A DNA stretch of 64,000 nt from Romboutsia weinsteinii. Lineage in GTDB: Bacteria > Bacillota > Clostridia > Peptostreptococcales > Peptostreptococcaceae. Each line of letters starts with the position of its first letter. Position 1 is the stretch's first letter. Below, one piece after another: positions 25,274 through 33,476 of the stretch. Both the position numbers and the translations under genes were made by a program. The DNA lies in the NCBI RefSeq assembly GCF_002250835.2, contig NZ_NOJY02000008.1:62001-126000 (forward strand), written 5' to 3'. A model generated the notes under the pieces. It had not been told where the DNA came from and did not search any database. It was given only the letters and a program-made list of their open reading frames with translations.

Positions 25274-25840
25274 ATGAATTTTATTGGAGATAGAGATTAC
25301 TGGAACAATAAATATGAGAATAGAGATGACACATTATTTGCACCAGAGATATCATTAGTAGAAAACATACAGTATTTAAAAAAAGGTTCTGTTCTTGATA
25401 TAGCATGCGGAGATGGAAGAAATGCATTGTACTTAATTGGAAAAGGGTTTGATGTAACAGGTATTGATTTTAGTGAGGAAGCACTTGCCAGGTTATATAA
25501 GTTTGCAGATAAAAATAACTGCTTAATTAACTTAAAGCAAGTTGATTTAAATAATACTAATGCACTGAAAGATATTGGTATATTTGATAATATTATTATA
25601 AATCACTACAAAATGAATAAAGAGGGACTTGTTGACTTAAAAAATCACATATCTAAAAATGGTATTTTATTTATATGTGGTTTTGGAGAAATACATAAGG
25701 TTGATATTAAAATTAAGGAGACTGACTTAATACAATCAGATGATTTTGATAATATAACTGATTCATTTGATTTGATTAACTATATAAAAAAAGAAAGCAG
25801 TAGAGGTTATTTAGTTACCTACATATACCGCAAAAAGTAA
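25274..25840 (+). CDS. SAM-dependent methyltransferase, TehB-like
   Basis: 188 residues from the ATG at 25274, 8 bp behind AGAGGGG; upstream in-frame codons lack a ribosome site and would run through the inverted repeat. Class I methyltransferase: an N-terminal YWNNKYENRDDTLFAPEISLVE segment like TehB and thiopurine-type enzymes, motif I VLDIACGDGRNALYL (about 40-54), motif II VTGIDFSEEAL and a motif IV region FDNIIINHY. It is slightly short and its post-core region is reduced, so the substrate is unknown. Monocistronic. Confidence 0.85.
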   Translation: MNFIGDRDYWNNKYENRDDTLFAPEISLVENIQYLKKGSVLDIACGDGRNALYLIGKGFDVTGIDFSEEALARLYKFADKNNCLINLKQVDLNNTNALKDIGIFDNIIINHYKMNKEGLVDLKNHISKNGILFICGFGEIHKVDIKIKETDLIQSDDFDNITDSFDLINYIKKESSRGYLVTYIYRKK

Positions 25841-25850
25841 ATTACTAAAA

Positions 25851-25875
25851 AAGGACCCAAATGGGTCCTTAAAAA
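25851..25875 (-). terminator. Rho-independent terminator
   Basis: Perfect 9-bp stem AAGGACCCA/TGGGTCCTT (25851-25859 with 25862-25870). The T run appears on the minus strand, so it ends the FxLYD gene. Confidence 0.75.
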
Positions 25876-25876
25876 A

Positions 25877-26287
25877 TTAAAATACACTAGACTTTGTAGT
25901 TATTTCGTAGCTATCAAAATCATTTTCCATACATAATATTTCTACTTTTCTTTTTTCGCCAGGTGTTATATCAGTTTCATTAGTGAAAGAACTTTCAATA
26001 ACTGTTTTATCAGCGGCTACTAATTTGTAGTTAAACTCTATATAATCTATTTTCTCATCACCTGTATTTTCAAATATACCTACTATTTTAGTTGAATAAG
26101 CATCCTTCTTTACTTCCCATTCTATGTTTTTAGCTATTTCTTCAACTTTCTTATCATTTTCAACTGTTTGAGTTTCAACATCTTTAATAGCACTATCAAT
26201 GCTTGAAGCACCAGCACCTAGAATAGCTACACATCCACCGATAATTACTACAAATCCTATTATTACACCTATTAACACTTTTTTCAT
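25877..26287 (-). CDS. FxLYD-domain membrane or lipoprotein
   Basis: 136 residues from the ATG at 26287, 8 bp after GGAGG; upstream in-frame ATGs at 26302 and 26293 overlap that ribosome site. N-terminal hydrophobic segment MKKVLIGVIIGFVVIIGGCV may be a lipobox (IGGC, Cys19) or a plain anchor. A short helical linker (SSIDSAIKDVETQTVENDKK) leads to an Ig-like FxLYD domain (about 60-136) with KIVGIFENTGDEKIDYIEFNYKL and a TPGEKRKVEI strand. Such domains are exported and of unknown role. It lies downstream of the Ser/Thr kinase gene on the same strand, 95 bp apart. Confidence 0.78.
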   Translation of the reverse strand: MKKVLIGVIIGFVVIIGGCVAILGAGASSIDSAIKDVETQTVENDKKVEEIAKNIEWEVKKDAYSTKIVGIFENTGDEKIDYIEFNYKLVAADKTVIESSFTNETDITPGEKRKVEILCMENDFDSYEITTKSSVF

Positions 26288-26382
26288 CCTCATATCCTCC
26301 ATAAATTAAATAATTTCTTTATACCTTTATTATATCTATCGACTTATGAAGATCGGTATGCTGAGAGCATACAATGAAAATT

Positions 26383-27507
26383 TTAGCTAAAATAATTAAG
26401 AATTATACCGCCTATAAAGAATATAACTATGCTATATAGCCAATAACCAAATATCTTCATGGCTTTATTTTTACTTCGTATTATAGGGAGTTTTACTCTA
26501 ATATTTAAGAAATTTGCATATAAGAGCTGTAAAGCCAATAACATTACAACTACAGTAATATTAGCAAAAAACTCTGATTGATTTTTAAAAACAAATAAAC
26601 CAATTATTAAAAATAAATACCACATACTTGATGTTATCATAAATAGAAGATTTCCCCTTCTAAAACCAGGTATTTTTCTAATCATTTTTTCTTCATTATA
26701 TTTTTTTATATCGTCATATTTAGTACTATCTTTTTTTAATAGTTTTTTCTGTATAGGTTCACTATTTGATAGATTTATCTTCTTACTAATTTTATTTTCT
26801 AAGTCTTTTTTCAATTCAACTACATTTTGATATCTTTCATTTGCTGATATACTAGTACATTTTTTGATAATGTCATTTAAAACACCAGTACTTATTTCTT
26901 CTTTAGTGTGTTTTCCAACACTTAAAACATTCATCATTATTCCCATAGCATATATATCACTTCTACAGTCAGTTTGGTCAAATCCAAATTGTTCAGGAGA
27001 AGCATACCCCTTTGTTCCTAAAAGAGTAGTGTCCATATTTTCACCATCTTTATAGGTTCTTGCTATATCAAAATCTATAAGTTTTAAAACATTATCATTA
27101 CTTATTATTATGTTAGAAGGCTTTATATCTCTATGAATAACAGGAGGGTCTAGGTTATGTATTATATCCAAAACATCACATAGTGATATCATGTACTTTA
27201 TTACTACTTCTTCACCTAGCTTTCCTTTTTCTTCAAGAATAGTTTGTAAGGTATCTCCATTTATAAATTCTTCTATAACTATTAACTTGTCATTTATCTC
27301 AAATATGTCATAAATTTTTGGTGTATATATGCTCCTTATATTTTGTAAGCTCTCATACACATCTTTTGTATATTCTTTTAATATCTTTTTTATATAAACT
27401 CTATCGTCATGTACATTTTGAACTAAGATTATTTCAACTTTTTTACTGCTGTATATAGACTTTAATTCTTCATATAAAGATAAACTATATTCTATATCTA
27501 GATTCAT
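26383..27507 (-). CDS. Hanks-type Ser/Thr protein kinase with C-terminal membrane helices
   Basis: 374 residues; the ATG at 27507 follows GGGGAG by 7 bp, and the in-frame GTG at 27522 covers that site. Kinase domain (about 10-250): invariant-Lys region VYIKKIL, catalytic loop VIHRDIKPSNIII, metal motif DFDIAR (DFD in place of DFG), activation segment TTLLGTKGYASPEQFG and the CRSDIYAMG helix. The usual Gly-rich loop is not recognisable. After a basic linker come three membrane helices (about 290-375), so the kinase faces the cytoplasm and the C-terminus is embedded; no PASTA domain is present, unlike PrkC. It is divergent from an HTH protein gene, which may be its partner. Confidence 0.9.
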   Translation of the reverse strand: MNLDIEYSLSLYEELKSIYSSKKVEIILVQNVHDDRVYIKKILKEYTKDVYESLQNIRSIYTPKIYDIFEINDKLIVIEEFINGDTLQTILEEKGKLGEEVVIKYMISLCDVLDIIHNLDPPVIHRDIKPSNIIISNDNVLKLIDFDIARTYKDGENMDTTLLGTKGYASPEQFGFDQTDCRSDIYAMGIMMNVLSVGKHTKEEISTGVLNDIIKKCTSISANERYQNVVELKKDLENKISKKINLSNSEPIQKKLLKKDSTKYDDIKKYNEEKMIRKIPGFRRGNLLFMITSSMWYLFLIIGLFVFKNQSEFFANITVVVMLLALQLLYANFLNIRVKLPIIRSKNKAMKIFGYWLYSIVIFFIGGIILNYFS

Positions 27508-27582
27508 AATATTTCTCCCCACTAGTATTGATTTTGCGCCTTCAAAATTATATCATATTACTTGAGAGGATGGTAGATTAGT

Positions 27583-28023
27583 ATGAATAACATCGAGACT
27601 GTAGAGCTTATGAGCTTATTAAACAATATAGATGATGAAGCAAACTTAAATAATTTTTTAAGTGATAAATTATCAAATATAAAAAACTTAAATTTCCCCA
27701 ACTACTTTGAGCAATTATTAAAGCAAAAGGGAATTAGTAAAAGCACTGCAATAAAAAACGCAGATATAGATAGAACCTATGGTTATGAAATATTAAGAGG
27801 CGATAAAAAGCCAAGTAGAGATAAAATATTACAACTTTGTATAGGAGCAGGATTTACATTAGAGGAGTGTAATAAGGCTCTAAAGCTTGGTAATGTGTCA
27901 GAGCTTTACCCTAAAATACCTAGGGATAGCATTATTATTTTTGGAATAAACAGAGGTATAAAAATATTAGAGATTAATACAATGCTTTATAATCGAAAAT
28001 TAAATACACTTGGAGAAGAGTAA
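27583..28023 (+). CDS. HTH-domain protein paired with the kinase
   Basis: 146 residues. The middle part (about 42-100: FEQLLKQKGISKSTAIKNADIDRTYGYEILRGDKKPSRDKILQLCIG in sequence, read in segments) is an XRE-like helix-turn-helix. The N-terminal 40 residues are acidic and helical, and the C-terminal part (PRDSIIIFGINRGIKILEIN) resembles the tail often found in clostridial HTH proteins encoded next to Ser/Thr kinases. It starts 75 bp from the divergent kinase gene and so may share its promoter region. It may be a kinase substrate or regulator of the locus; that is inference. The ribosome site (GAGAGG) is 13 bp from the ATG, longer than ideal. Confidence 0.78.
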   Translation: MNNIETVELMSLLNNIDDEANLNNFLSDKLSNIKNLNFPNYFEQLLKQKGISKSTAIKNADIDRTYGYEILRGDKKPSRDKILQLCIGAGFTLEECNKALKLGNVSELYPKIPRDSIIIFGINRGIKILEINTMLYNRKLNTLGEE

Positions 28024-28058
28024 AAAAGATACATAACCCAGTATGTAAAAATTATAAG

Positions 28059-28089
28059 AGGCTATAGCCAATATTCTTGACTATAGCCT
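28059..28089. terminator. Hairpin between convergent genes
   Basis: 9-bp perfect stem AGGCTATAG/CTATAGCCT (28059-28067 with 28081-28089). There is no good T tract on either side, so termination is only plausible. Confidence 0.45.
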
Positions 28090-28100
28090 TATATAATTCC

Positions 28101-28973
28101 TTACTTATTGTCTTTATTAACCCAAGGTAAGATAATTCTTTCAAATACTTCATTATCAACTAAATATCTATTTTGATAATAAAGGTCATTATCTGCACTT
28201 ATCGGATTAGGACTTAAAATATAAGCACCCTCAAATCCACTTTCCTTAACTATTTTAGTAATATCATCAGAAGTCTCGCCATAAGGATAAGCAATAGTAG
28301 TTACATCAATACCTAGCTCTTTTTTCATAGTTTCCTTACTCATTTCAATATCTTTTTTAAACTGATCATAATTTTCTTCGTGTAAAAATACAGCTTTATC
28401 ATCTTGAAGATAGTGCATGTTATAAGTATGAGAAGCAAAAGATACAAGTCCACTATCACGCATTTCACGTAAATTATCCCAAGAAGCCAACTTTAAATTA
28501 TTAAAGTTCTGGCTTCCTACCTGTCCAGAAATAACAAACAGAGTAAAAGGAATGTTTTTTTCCTTTAAAATTGGAAATGCATTTTTATAAACCGATTCAT
28601 CAACATCGTCAAAAGATATCCAAACGCATTTATCTGGATACTTTCCAGTATTCTTGAACTCAAATAGCTCATTTAAAGTTGCAAAATAAGCACCAGACTC
28701 AACAAGTTTAGTCATCTGTTCTTCAAAATCATCAGAGTAAACGTTATAGGTTGTAAGTTCGGGTGTCTTAGTTGCCCATTGTACAAACCTATTCCACATA
28801 CTAGGAGTCCTTACACGATGATAATTTAATCCTAGACATACATTATTATCAGTAACTTCTTCAAGATCATCATAAATATATTTAGAAGCAGGAAAAGCTA
28901 GGCTGACTATTTTTAAAACAACAACTGCAATTAGTAAAAATATAATAGTCTTACCTAATATCTTTTTAATCAC
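28101..28973 (-). CDS. Polysaccharide deacetylase, IcaB/PgaB-type
   Basis: 290 residues from a GTG at 28973, 7 bp behind AAAGGAG, overlapping the pgaD stop by 4 bp (GTGA). N-terminal membrane anchor (about 5-25). NodB-type carbohydrate esterase 4 domain: YHRV (about 50), the metal motif in WISFDDVDES (about 118-127), SHTYNMH (about 182) and AYPYG (about 229). It should remove acetyl groups from poly-beta-1,6-N-acetylglucosamine at the outer face of the membrane, as IcaB does. Last gene of the pgaC-pgaD-deacetylase operon. The icaC-type acyltransferase of staphylococci is absent. Confidence 0.88.
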   Translation of the reverse strand: MIKKILGKTIIFLLIAVVVLKIVSLAFPASKYIYDDLEEVTDNNVCLGLNYHRVRTPSMWNRFVQWATKTPELTTYNVYSDDFEEQMTKLVESGAYFATLNELFEFKNTGKYPDKCVWISFDDVDESVYKNAFPILKEKNIPFTLFVISGQVGSQNFNNLKLASWDNLREMRDSGLVSFASHTYNMHYLQDDKAVFLHEENYDQFKKDIEMSKETMKKELGIDVTTIAYPYGETSDDITKIVKESGFEGAYILSPNPISADNDLYYQNRYLVDNEVFERIILPWVNKDNK

Positions 28974-29467
28974 TTTTTATCTCCTTTGTAGTTTATATCT
29001 CTAATTGGATTCTCTTCAAATACAATTATTTTTTTATTTTGCAAAGTTTTATAAACTTCTGGAGTAACTAAATCAAGTTGAAGTATTTCATTTTTTGTTG
29101 TATTTTCAGGATATACTCTACGATTTAGTGATCCAAATCTTTTTATATTATATATTCTCCATAAATATAATATAAAAAAACTAATTAGAAAATAAAATAA
29201 GCTGATTTTAATGAAGCTTTGAATATCATTATTTGAAATATTTAAAGCAGTTTTTATTATTCCAATAAAATCATCATTATGGTTAAAAAACGCACTTATA
29301 AAAAAGTAAAATACAATGGCAGTATATGCCCATAGTAATGAAGTAAATATAAATTCTAAAATCTTTACTAAGAAGTTTTTATTAGACTTAATAATATACT
29401 TATTTTTATTATCTAAATCATATTCATTTATTGATTGCTTCTTTTTCCACGATCTGGAGAACTCCAT
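28970..29467 (-). CDS. pgaD: PgaD/IcaD-like membrane subunit
   Basis: 165 residues, start at the ATG at 29467 with AAAGGAGG 9 bp upstream, so it overlaps the end of pgaC by 40 bp. Two membrane helices (about 34-58 and 85-106) with a cytoplasmic C-terminal domain (about 110-165, NEILQLDLVTPEVYKTLQNK). This size and layout, together with the position right after the synthase, match the PgaD-type accessory subunit needed for poly-N-acetylglucosamine polymerisation. Sequence similarity in this family is weak, so the call rests mainly on topology and context. Confidence 0.75.
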   Translation of the reverse strand: MEFSRSWKKKQSINEYDLDNKNKYIIKSNKNFLVKILEFIFTSLLWAYTAIVFYFFISAFFNHNDDFIGIIKTALNISNNDIQSFIKISLFYFLISFFILYLWRIYNIKRFGSLNRRVYPENTTKNEILQLDLVTPEVYKTLQNKKIIVFEENPIRDINYKGDKK

Positions 29468-30681
29468 GTAGCATATCCTCCTTTTATTCTTGACATAATT
29501 GCTTTAGGTGTAGCGGCTATTACTATTAATGTGTTTATCATCCAGTAAAGCGCAGGGTACCACGCAGCCCATAGGTAATATTTAATGGTATTATCATATC
29601 TTGAATCATTTCTAAGTGAAATTATTAATTGAATATGGCTCAAAAGTACTAATGCAAATGATGTAAAAGTAAACCAAATCATAATCTCACCAAAGCTAGT
29701 AGCAGTAAGTATTAAATATAAAGTACATAAAAACCAAGCAAAAGCCCACAATATACTCAATACCTGCTCTATATAAATAGGCCACAGCCTTCTTTGTCTC
29801 CAATCAGTAAATATGTCCCAGTGTCTTAAAACAACTTCTTGCCCACCTTGAGACCATCTAACACGTTGTTTCCATATTCCTACCAGTGTCTCTGGAACTA
29901 GCATCCAACAAAGAGCTTGAGGTTCATAACGAATATCCCAAAATCTTTTTTGAAGCTTCCAAGACACAGCAATATCCTCTGTAATCATATCTCTATCCCA
30001 TAGACCAACATCAAAAAGTGCCTTTTTACGAAAAGCAACGATAACTCCAGAAACTGTCATTACTTTACCCATTATACGTTGAGTTCTTTTTATAGAACCT
30101 ATAATAGAAGAATATTCAACGAGTTGCATTTTACCAAGTAAAGTATCTCTATTTCTTATTCTAGGATTACCAGTAACAGCACCAACACGCTCACCTTTTT
30201 CTAAGAAATGTTTAATAAGGTAATAAGGTGCTTTATCATCTAATATTGCATCAGAATCTATACAAAGTAAATACTCAGATGTTGAGGCATGCGCAGCCAT
30301 ATGTAGTGCATTTGCCTTACCTCTATTTTCATGGCAATCTATTACTCTTAGCATTGAGTATTTATCAGCTAAACTAACTAATATATTTCCAGTATTATCT
30401 TTACTACCATCATTGACAGCTATTATCTCAAATTCTGGATAAGAAAGCCTAGATAGATATTTAATGGTTTCTTCTATTGTATCTTCCTCATTGTAGCAGG
30501 GAACTAAGATACTAATTTTAGGCCATTTATATTTATTAAAATCAAGTTTGGCATGTCTTTCTCTATAAAAAGAGAATATTAACGCTCCAGATATCCATAT
30601 CAACGACATAAAAAAAGGATAGAGGAAAATGAATTGTTGTACTATAGCAATAAATTTAGAGGATTCATTAAACCAGTCCAT
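29428..30681 (-). CDS. pgaC: Poly-beta-1,6-N-acetylglucosamine synthase (PgaC/IcaA)
   Basis: 417-residue processive GT2 glycosyltransferase. N-terminal helix, then the GT-A fold: ISILVPCYNEEDTIEETI (about 52-69), NDGSKDN, CIDSDAILD (DxD, about 140), MITEDIAVSW (catalytic TED, about 233) and the WKQRVRWSQGG (QxxRW) motif near 268, followed by three or four helices. It polymerises UDP-GlcNAc into the biofilm exopolysaccharide and exports it with PgaD. The start is the ATG behind GGGAGGT. First gene of the operon, behind a recognisable minus-strand promoter. Confidence 0.9.
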   Translation of the reverse strand: MDWFNESSKFIAIVQQFIFLYPFFMSLIWISGALIFSFYRERHAKLDFNKYKWPKISILVPCYNEEDTIEETIKYLSRLSYPEFEIIAVNDGSKDNTGNILVSLADKYSMLRVIDCHENRGKANALHMAAHASTSEYLLCIDSDAILDDKAPYYLIKHFLEKGERVGAVTGNPRIRNRDTLLGKMQLVEYSSIIGSIKRTQRIMGKVMTVSGVIVAFRKKALFDVGLWDRDMITEDIAVSWKLQKRFWDIRYEPQALCWMLVPETLVGIWKQRVRWSQGGQEVVLRHWDIFTDWRQRRLWPIYIEQVLSILWAFAWFLCTLYLILTATSFGEIMIWFTFTSFALVLLSHIQLIISLRNDSRYDNTIKYYLWAAWYPALYWMINTLIVIAATPKAIMSRIKGGYATWSSPDRGKRSNQ

Positions 30682-30698
30682 TGATTACCTCCCTGTTA

Positions 30699-30769
30699 TC
30701 TAGCTAACTTATAGCAAGCTAGAGTATAATAATAGACAATATTATACATAAATCATCAAAATAATACAA
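30699..30769 (-). promoter_or_regulatory. Promoter and inverted repeat before pgaC
   Basis: On the minus strand TTGTAT (30769 to 30764), 17-bp spacer and TATAAT (30746 to 30741) give a start near 30734. The leader contains TCTAGCT/AGCTAGA, a 7-bp inverted repeat (30699-30705 with 30717-30723) just ahead of the ribosome site, a possible operator or hairpin. Confidence 0.5.
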
Positions 30770-31026
30770 TAACAATTATTGTATGGAAAGTTACTTCAAC
30801 TAGTATGAAACTCTTTAGCCAAGAAACAATAAGTTTATTAGTGTGTATGCTAATTACTTTCAACTACCCAATTAAACAAATTATGTGATAATATTATATA
30901 AAGGGGGAGGAAGATAAGACAAAGTACATTTCATAACTTTATAGATGTCATATAGATAGAGGATATTGAATATAAATGTAATAATATTATATTATGATAT
31001 ATAAATTTATTTGTAAGGAGATACTC
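30770..31026. other. Rest of the pgaC-activator divergent region
   Basis: Together with the pgaC promoter this makes a 345-bp gap. It is AT-rich. I see no small gene, and only the AAGGAG site before the ATG at 31027 is clear. A tract GGGGGAGGAAGATAAGAC around 30903-30920 looks like a ribosome site but faces no open frame of note. Confidence 0.4.
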
Positions 31027-32421
31027 ATGGTAGATAAAATTTATATTGAAATATTAAAACAAATACTTGAAAGTATTGATGAAGGCATACATCTTATTGA
31101 TGTACATTCCAAGACAATTATTTACAACGATGCAATGGCAAAACTAGAAGGAATGAAAAAAGAAGATATTATAAATAAATCATTTGCAAGAGTATCTGAG
31201 CAAATGTCTATAAAAAATAGCACCTTACTAAGTGTCATAAAAAACAAAAAGCCAATTAAAGAAAATATCCAAAAATATCTAAATCAAAATGGAAAAGAAA
31301 TCACAACAATAAATACAACTATACCACTTACCATAAATAATAAACTAATCGGAGCATTAGAAATATCAAAAGACCTTACTCAAATAAATTACCTACAAGA
31401 AAAAATAGAAAAATTAGAAGAAATAAAAAGTATTAAAGAAAATAAATCTGAGAAGTTAGGATACAGTTTTGAAGACATAATCGGAGAAAGTGACTGCATA
31501 AAAAATGCCATAAATAAATCAAAAAAAGCAGCAAAATGTGATGCAACAGTATTAATTTATGGAGAGACTGGTACAGGTAAAGAGCTTATAAGTCAATCGA
31601 TACACTTCGCTAGTAAAAGAAAGGATAAGCCATTTATTGCACAAAACTGTGCAGCACTTCCAGAAAGCTTACTAGAAGGAATATTATTTGGGACTGTAAA
31701 AGGTGGATTTACTGGTGCAATTGACAGACCAGGTTTATTTGAACAAGCTAATAATGGAACACTTTTACTAGATGAAATAAACTCTATGCCACTTCAACTA
31801 CAAGCAAAATTACTTAGAGTATTGCAAGAAGGATATGTAAGAAGGGTAGGAGGTACTAAAGATATACCTGTAGATGTAAGAGTAATAGCAACGACCAATG
31901 AAAATCCTATTTCAATAGTAGCTGAAGGAAAATTAAGAGAAGACTTATACTACAGATTAAATGTAATACAAGTTCATATACCTCCACTTAGAGAAAGAGG
32001 AAATGATATAATACTACTTGCTAATAAATTTTTGAAAAAATACAACGATAAATTAGGTAAACATATAGAAAGTATGTCGCCAAAATGTGAAAAACTTCTA
32101 AAGTGTCATTATTGGAAAGGAAATGTAAGAGAACTAGAAAATACAATATATTCATCGTTGAGTATGATGGACGAGGAAAACGTTATAACGAATGATGTGA
32201 TTAACCTCAATCAGTACAATAACTATGAGGATCAAAATAATTATATGATAGATATTGAAGCTAAGCCACTAGATTGGGTGGTTGCTGATATTGAAGAAAA
32301 ATACATAAATGAAGCACTTGATAAAACAGAAGACAATATAACAAAAGCTGCAGCAGTACTTGGAATCGGTAGACAAAATCTACAGTATAAGATGAGAAAG
32401 TATAATATAAAAAGAAAGTAA
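31027..32421 (+). CDS. Sigma-54-dependent activator, RocR/OrdR-like
   Basis: 464 residues from the ATG at 31027 (AAGGAG 6 bp upstream; the earlier in-frame ATG at 30994 lacks one). N-terminal PAS domain (about 10-115), AAA+ domain with Walker A GETGTGKE (about 179-186), the sigma-54 contact loop as GGFTGA (about 226-231, variant of GAFTGA), Walker B GTLLLDEIN, arginine-finger region and a Fis-type HTH at the end (ITKAAAVLGIGRQNLQYKMRKY). GGFTGAIDRPGLFEQA closely matches RocR of arginine catabolism. It lies immediately upstream of the ornithine operon, which has a -24/-12 promoter, so it almost surely activates that operon, as OrdR does in C. difficile. The effector is presumably ornithine or arginine. 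Confidence 0.9.
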   Translation: MVDKIYIEILKQILESIDEGIHLIDVHSKTIIYNDAMAKLEGMKKEDIINKSFARVSEQMSIKNSTLLSVIKNKKPIKENIQKYLNQNGKEITTINTTIPLTINNKLIGALEISKDLTQINYLQEKIEKLEEIKSIKENKSEKLGYSFEDIIGESDCIKNAINKSKKAAKCDATVLIYGETGTGKELISQSIHFASKRKDKPFIAQNCAALPESLLEGILFGTVKGGFTGAIDRPGLFEQANNGTLLLDEINSMPLQLQAKLLRVLQEGYVRRVGGTKDIPVDVRVIATTNENPISIVAEGKLREDLYYRLNVIQVHIPPLRERGNDIILLANKFLKKYNDKLGKHIESMSPKCEKLLKCHYWKGNVRELENTIYSSLSMMDEENVITNDVINLNQYNNYEDQNNYMIDIEAKPLDWVVADIEEKYINEALDKTEDNITKAAAVLGIGRQNLQYKMRKYNIKRK

Positions 32422-32540
32422 AAAAGTATACATAAAGTGAGTGTATACAACATAAATAAATATTAGAGATTGCCCACCTGTAGCACAAAAGATAACATGT
32501 AGCTTTATAGTATGCATGTAATCAAGCTACTGATTATATA

Positions 32541-32583
32541 AAAAGCAATACTTTCTGCATTTAAGCAAAAGTATTGCTTTTTA
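32541..32583. terminator. Bidirectional terminator with inner TGCA/GCA stem (hairpin H1)
   Basis: Perfect 14-bp stem AAAAGCAATACTTT/AAAGTATTGCTTTT (32541-32554 with 32568-32581), T-rich on both sides. It ends the activator gene and the convergent acetyltransferase gene. Its loop contains TGCATTTAAGCAAAA (32556-32570), related to hairpin H2 at 33176-33222. Confidence 0.82.
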
Positions 32584-32602
32584 ATTATACGAAATTTATA
32601 TT

Positions 32603-33073
32603 CTACAATGATTTTAAATACCATACATCACAAGCATAGTGGTCAGTTTCAATTATTGGCTTATTTAGTTCACTAAATCCGTGCTTCTTATAAAATTTGT
32701 TAGCAGCAATCATATTGCTAAAAGTCTCTAAATAGCACTGCTCATAGTGATCTTTAGCAAAGTCTAGAGCAAGATCTAATAATTTATTTGCAATTCCAGT
32801 TCCTCTTGATTCTTTAAAACAATACATCTTTTGTAATTCACATATGTTTTTAGTATTTTCTAATGGTCCTATTCCACATCCAGCAATTATTTTATTATTA
32901 TCTTCTACAACCCAATACTTTGATTTTTTATCTTTATATACTTCAGAAAAGCATCCTAGATAAGGGTCAGACCAAGCACAACCTGGTTTATTAGCTTCAA
33001 ATTCTATTAAGCAAGTTCTAATAAGCATCTCAACATCTTTATTATCTTTTTCTTGTATTTCTCTTATTAACAT
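32603..33073 (-). CDS. GNAT family N-acetyltransferase
   Basis: 156 residues from the ATG at 33073 with GGAG 6 bp upstream; the in-frame ATG at 33085 includes that site and lacks its own. Acetyltransferase fold with central strand YWVVEDNNKIIAGCGIGPL (about 53-71), motif A ELQKMYCFKESRGTGIANKLLD (about 80-101; the RGTGIA loop binds the acetyl-CoA pyrophosphate) and motif B YLETFSNMIAANKFYKKHGF (about 114-133). The substrate is unknown. The gene interrupts the otherwise tight activator-ord arrangement and is flanked by two related hairpins. Confidence 0.88.
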   Translation of the reverse strand: MLIREIQEKDNKDVEMLIRTCLIEFEANKPGCAWSDPYLGCFSEVYKDKKSKYWVVEDNNKIIAGCGIGPLENTKNICELQKMYCFKESRGTGIANKLLDLALDFAKDHYEQCYLETFSNMIAANKFYKKHGFSELNKPIIETDHYACDVWYLKSL

Positions 33074-33175
33074 AAGAAACTCCATTCATAATATTTTTTA
33101 TACATCTATATTATAATTCATATTTACACTATAAAGATATAAAGTAGGATAAAATAATAATTAAAATTTTCATAA

Positions 33176-33222
33176 AAAAGCAAGATTTTTTGCACTTAAA
33201 GCAAAATCTATTGCTTTTTTTA
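33176..33222. repeat. Terminator-like hairpin H2 related to H1
   Basis: An imperfect stem AAAAAGCAAGATTTT against AAAATCTATTGCTTTTT encloses TGCACTTAAAGCAAAA (33191-33206). T runs flank both sides. No coding gene points into it from either direction: the acetyltransferase and ord are divergent. It may insulate the ord promoter, or carry the activator binding site. Confidence 0.55.
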
Positions 33223-33258
33223 TGTGTAAAAAACAAAAAAAGAAATCTGCTTTTTAGT

Positions 33259-33289
33259 TTTTATTTAAAAATAAAATATTTAAATAAAA
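33259..33289. promoter_or_regulatory. AT-rich inverted repeat, candidate upstream activating site
   Basis: Perfect 11-bp inverted repeat TTTTATTTAAA (33259-33269) / TTTAAATAAAA (33279-33289), 9-bp spacer, ending 59 bp before the -24 element. Position suits a sigma-54 enhancer, but composition makes chance dyads likely. Confidence 0.3.
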
Positions 33290-33347
33290 GGCTATATATC
33301 AACGTTAATTAAAAATAAACATCAAGATTATACTGCATTTATAAATA

Positions 33348-33364
33348 TGGCATGACTATTGCTT
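33348..33364 (+). promoter_or_regulatory. Sigma-54 (-24/-12) promoter of the ornithine operon
   Basis: TGGCATGACTATTGCTT: the invariant GG (33349-33350) and GC (33361-33362) are 12 bp apart, matching TGGCAY-N5-TTGCW. Predicted start near 33374. A sigma-54 activator gene lies directly upstream. Confidence 0.85.
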
Positions 33365-33391
33365 ATAACTATTAATATAAATAAAAATATC

Positions 33392-33446
33392 TCGCTGTCT
33401 TAATATCAATAAACCCCAAAAGGGAAGTTGCTTAAGCCTAGCGATA
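33392..33446 (+). promoter_or_regulatory. Structured leader of the ord operon
   Basis: TCGCT (33392-33396) pairs with AGCGA (33439-33443), and CTTAA (33399-33403) with TTAAG (33432-33436), enclosing CCC-AAAA-GGG (about 33415-33424). Its CCCC could alternatively pair with GGGG of the ord ribosome site (33463-33466). It may be a cis-acting RNA; I cannot match it to a known riboswitch class. Confidence 0.4.
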
Positions 33447-33476
33447 AAATTATAAATATTAAAGGGGAGTGTAATT

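Noticed and set aside
32427..32451. GTATACA/TGTATAC repeat just after the activator gene
   Set aside because: Seven-base arms with no T run; too weak to call a terminator or operator.
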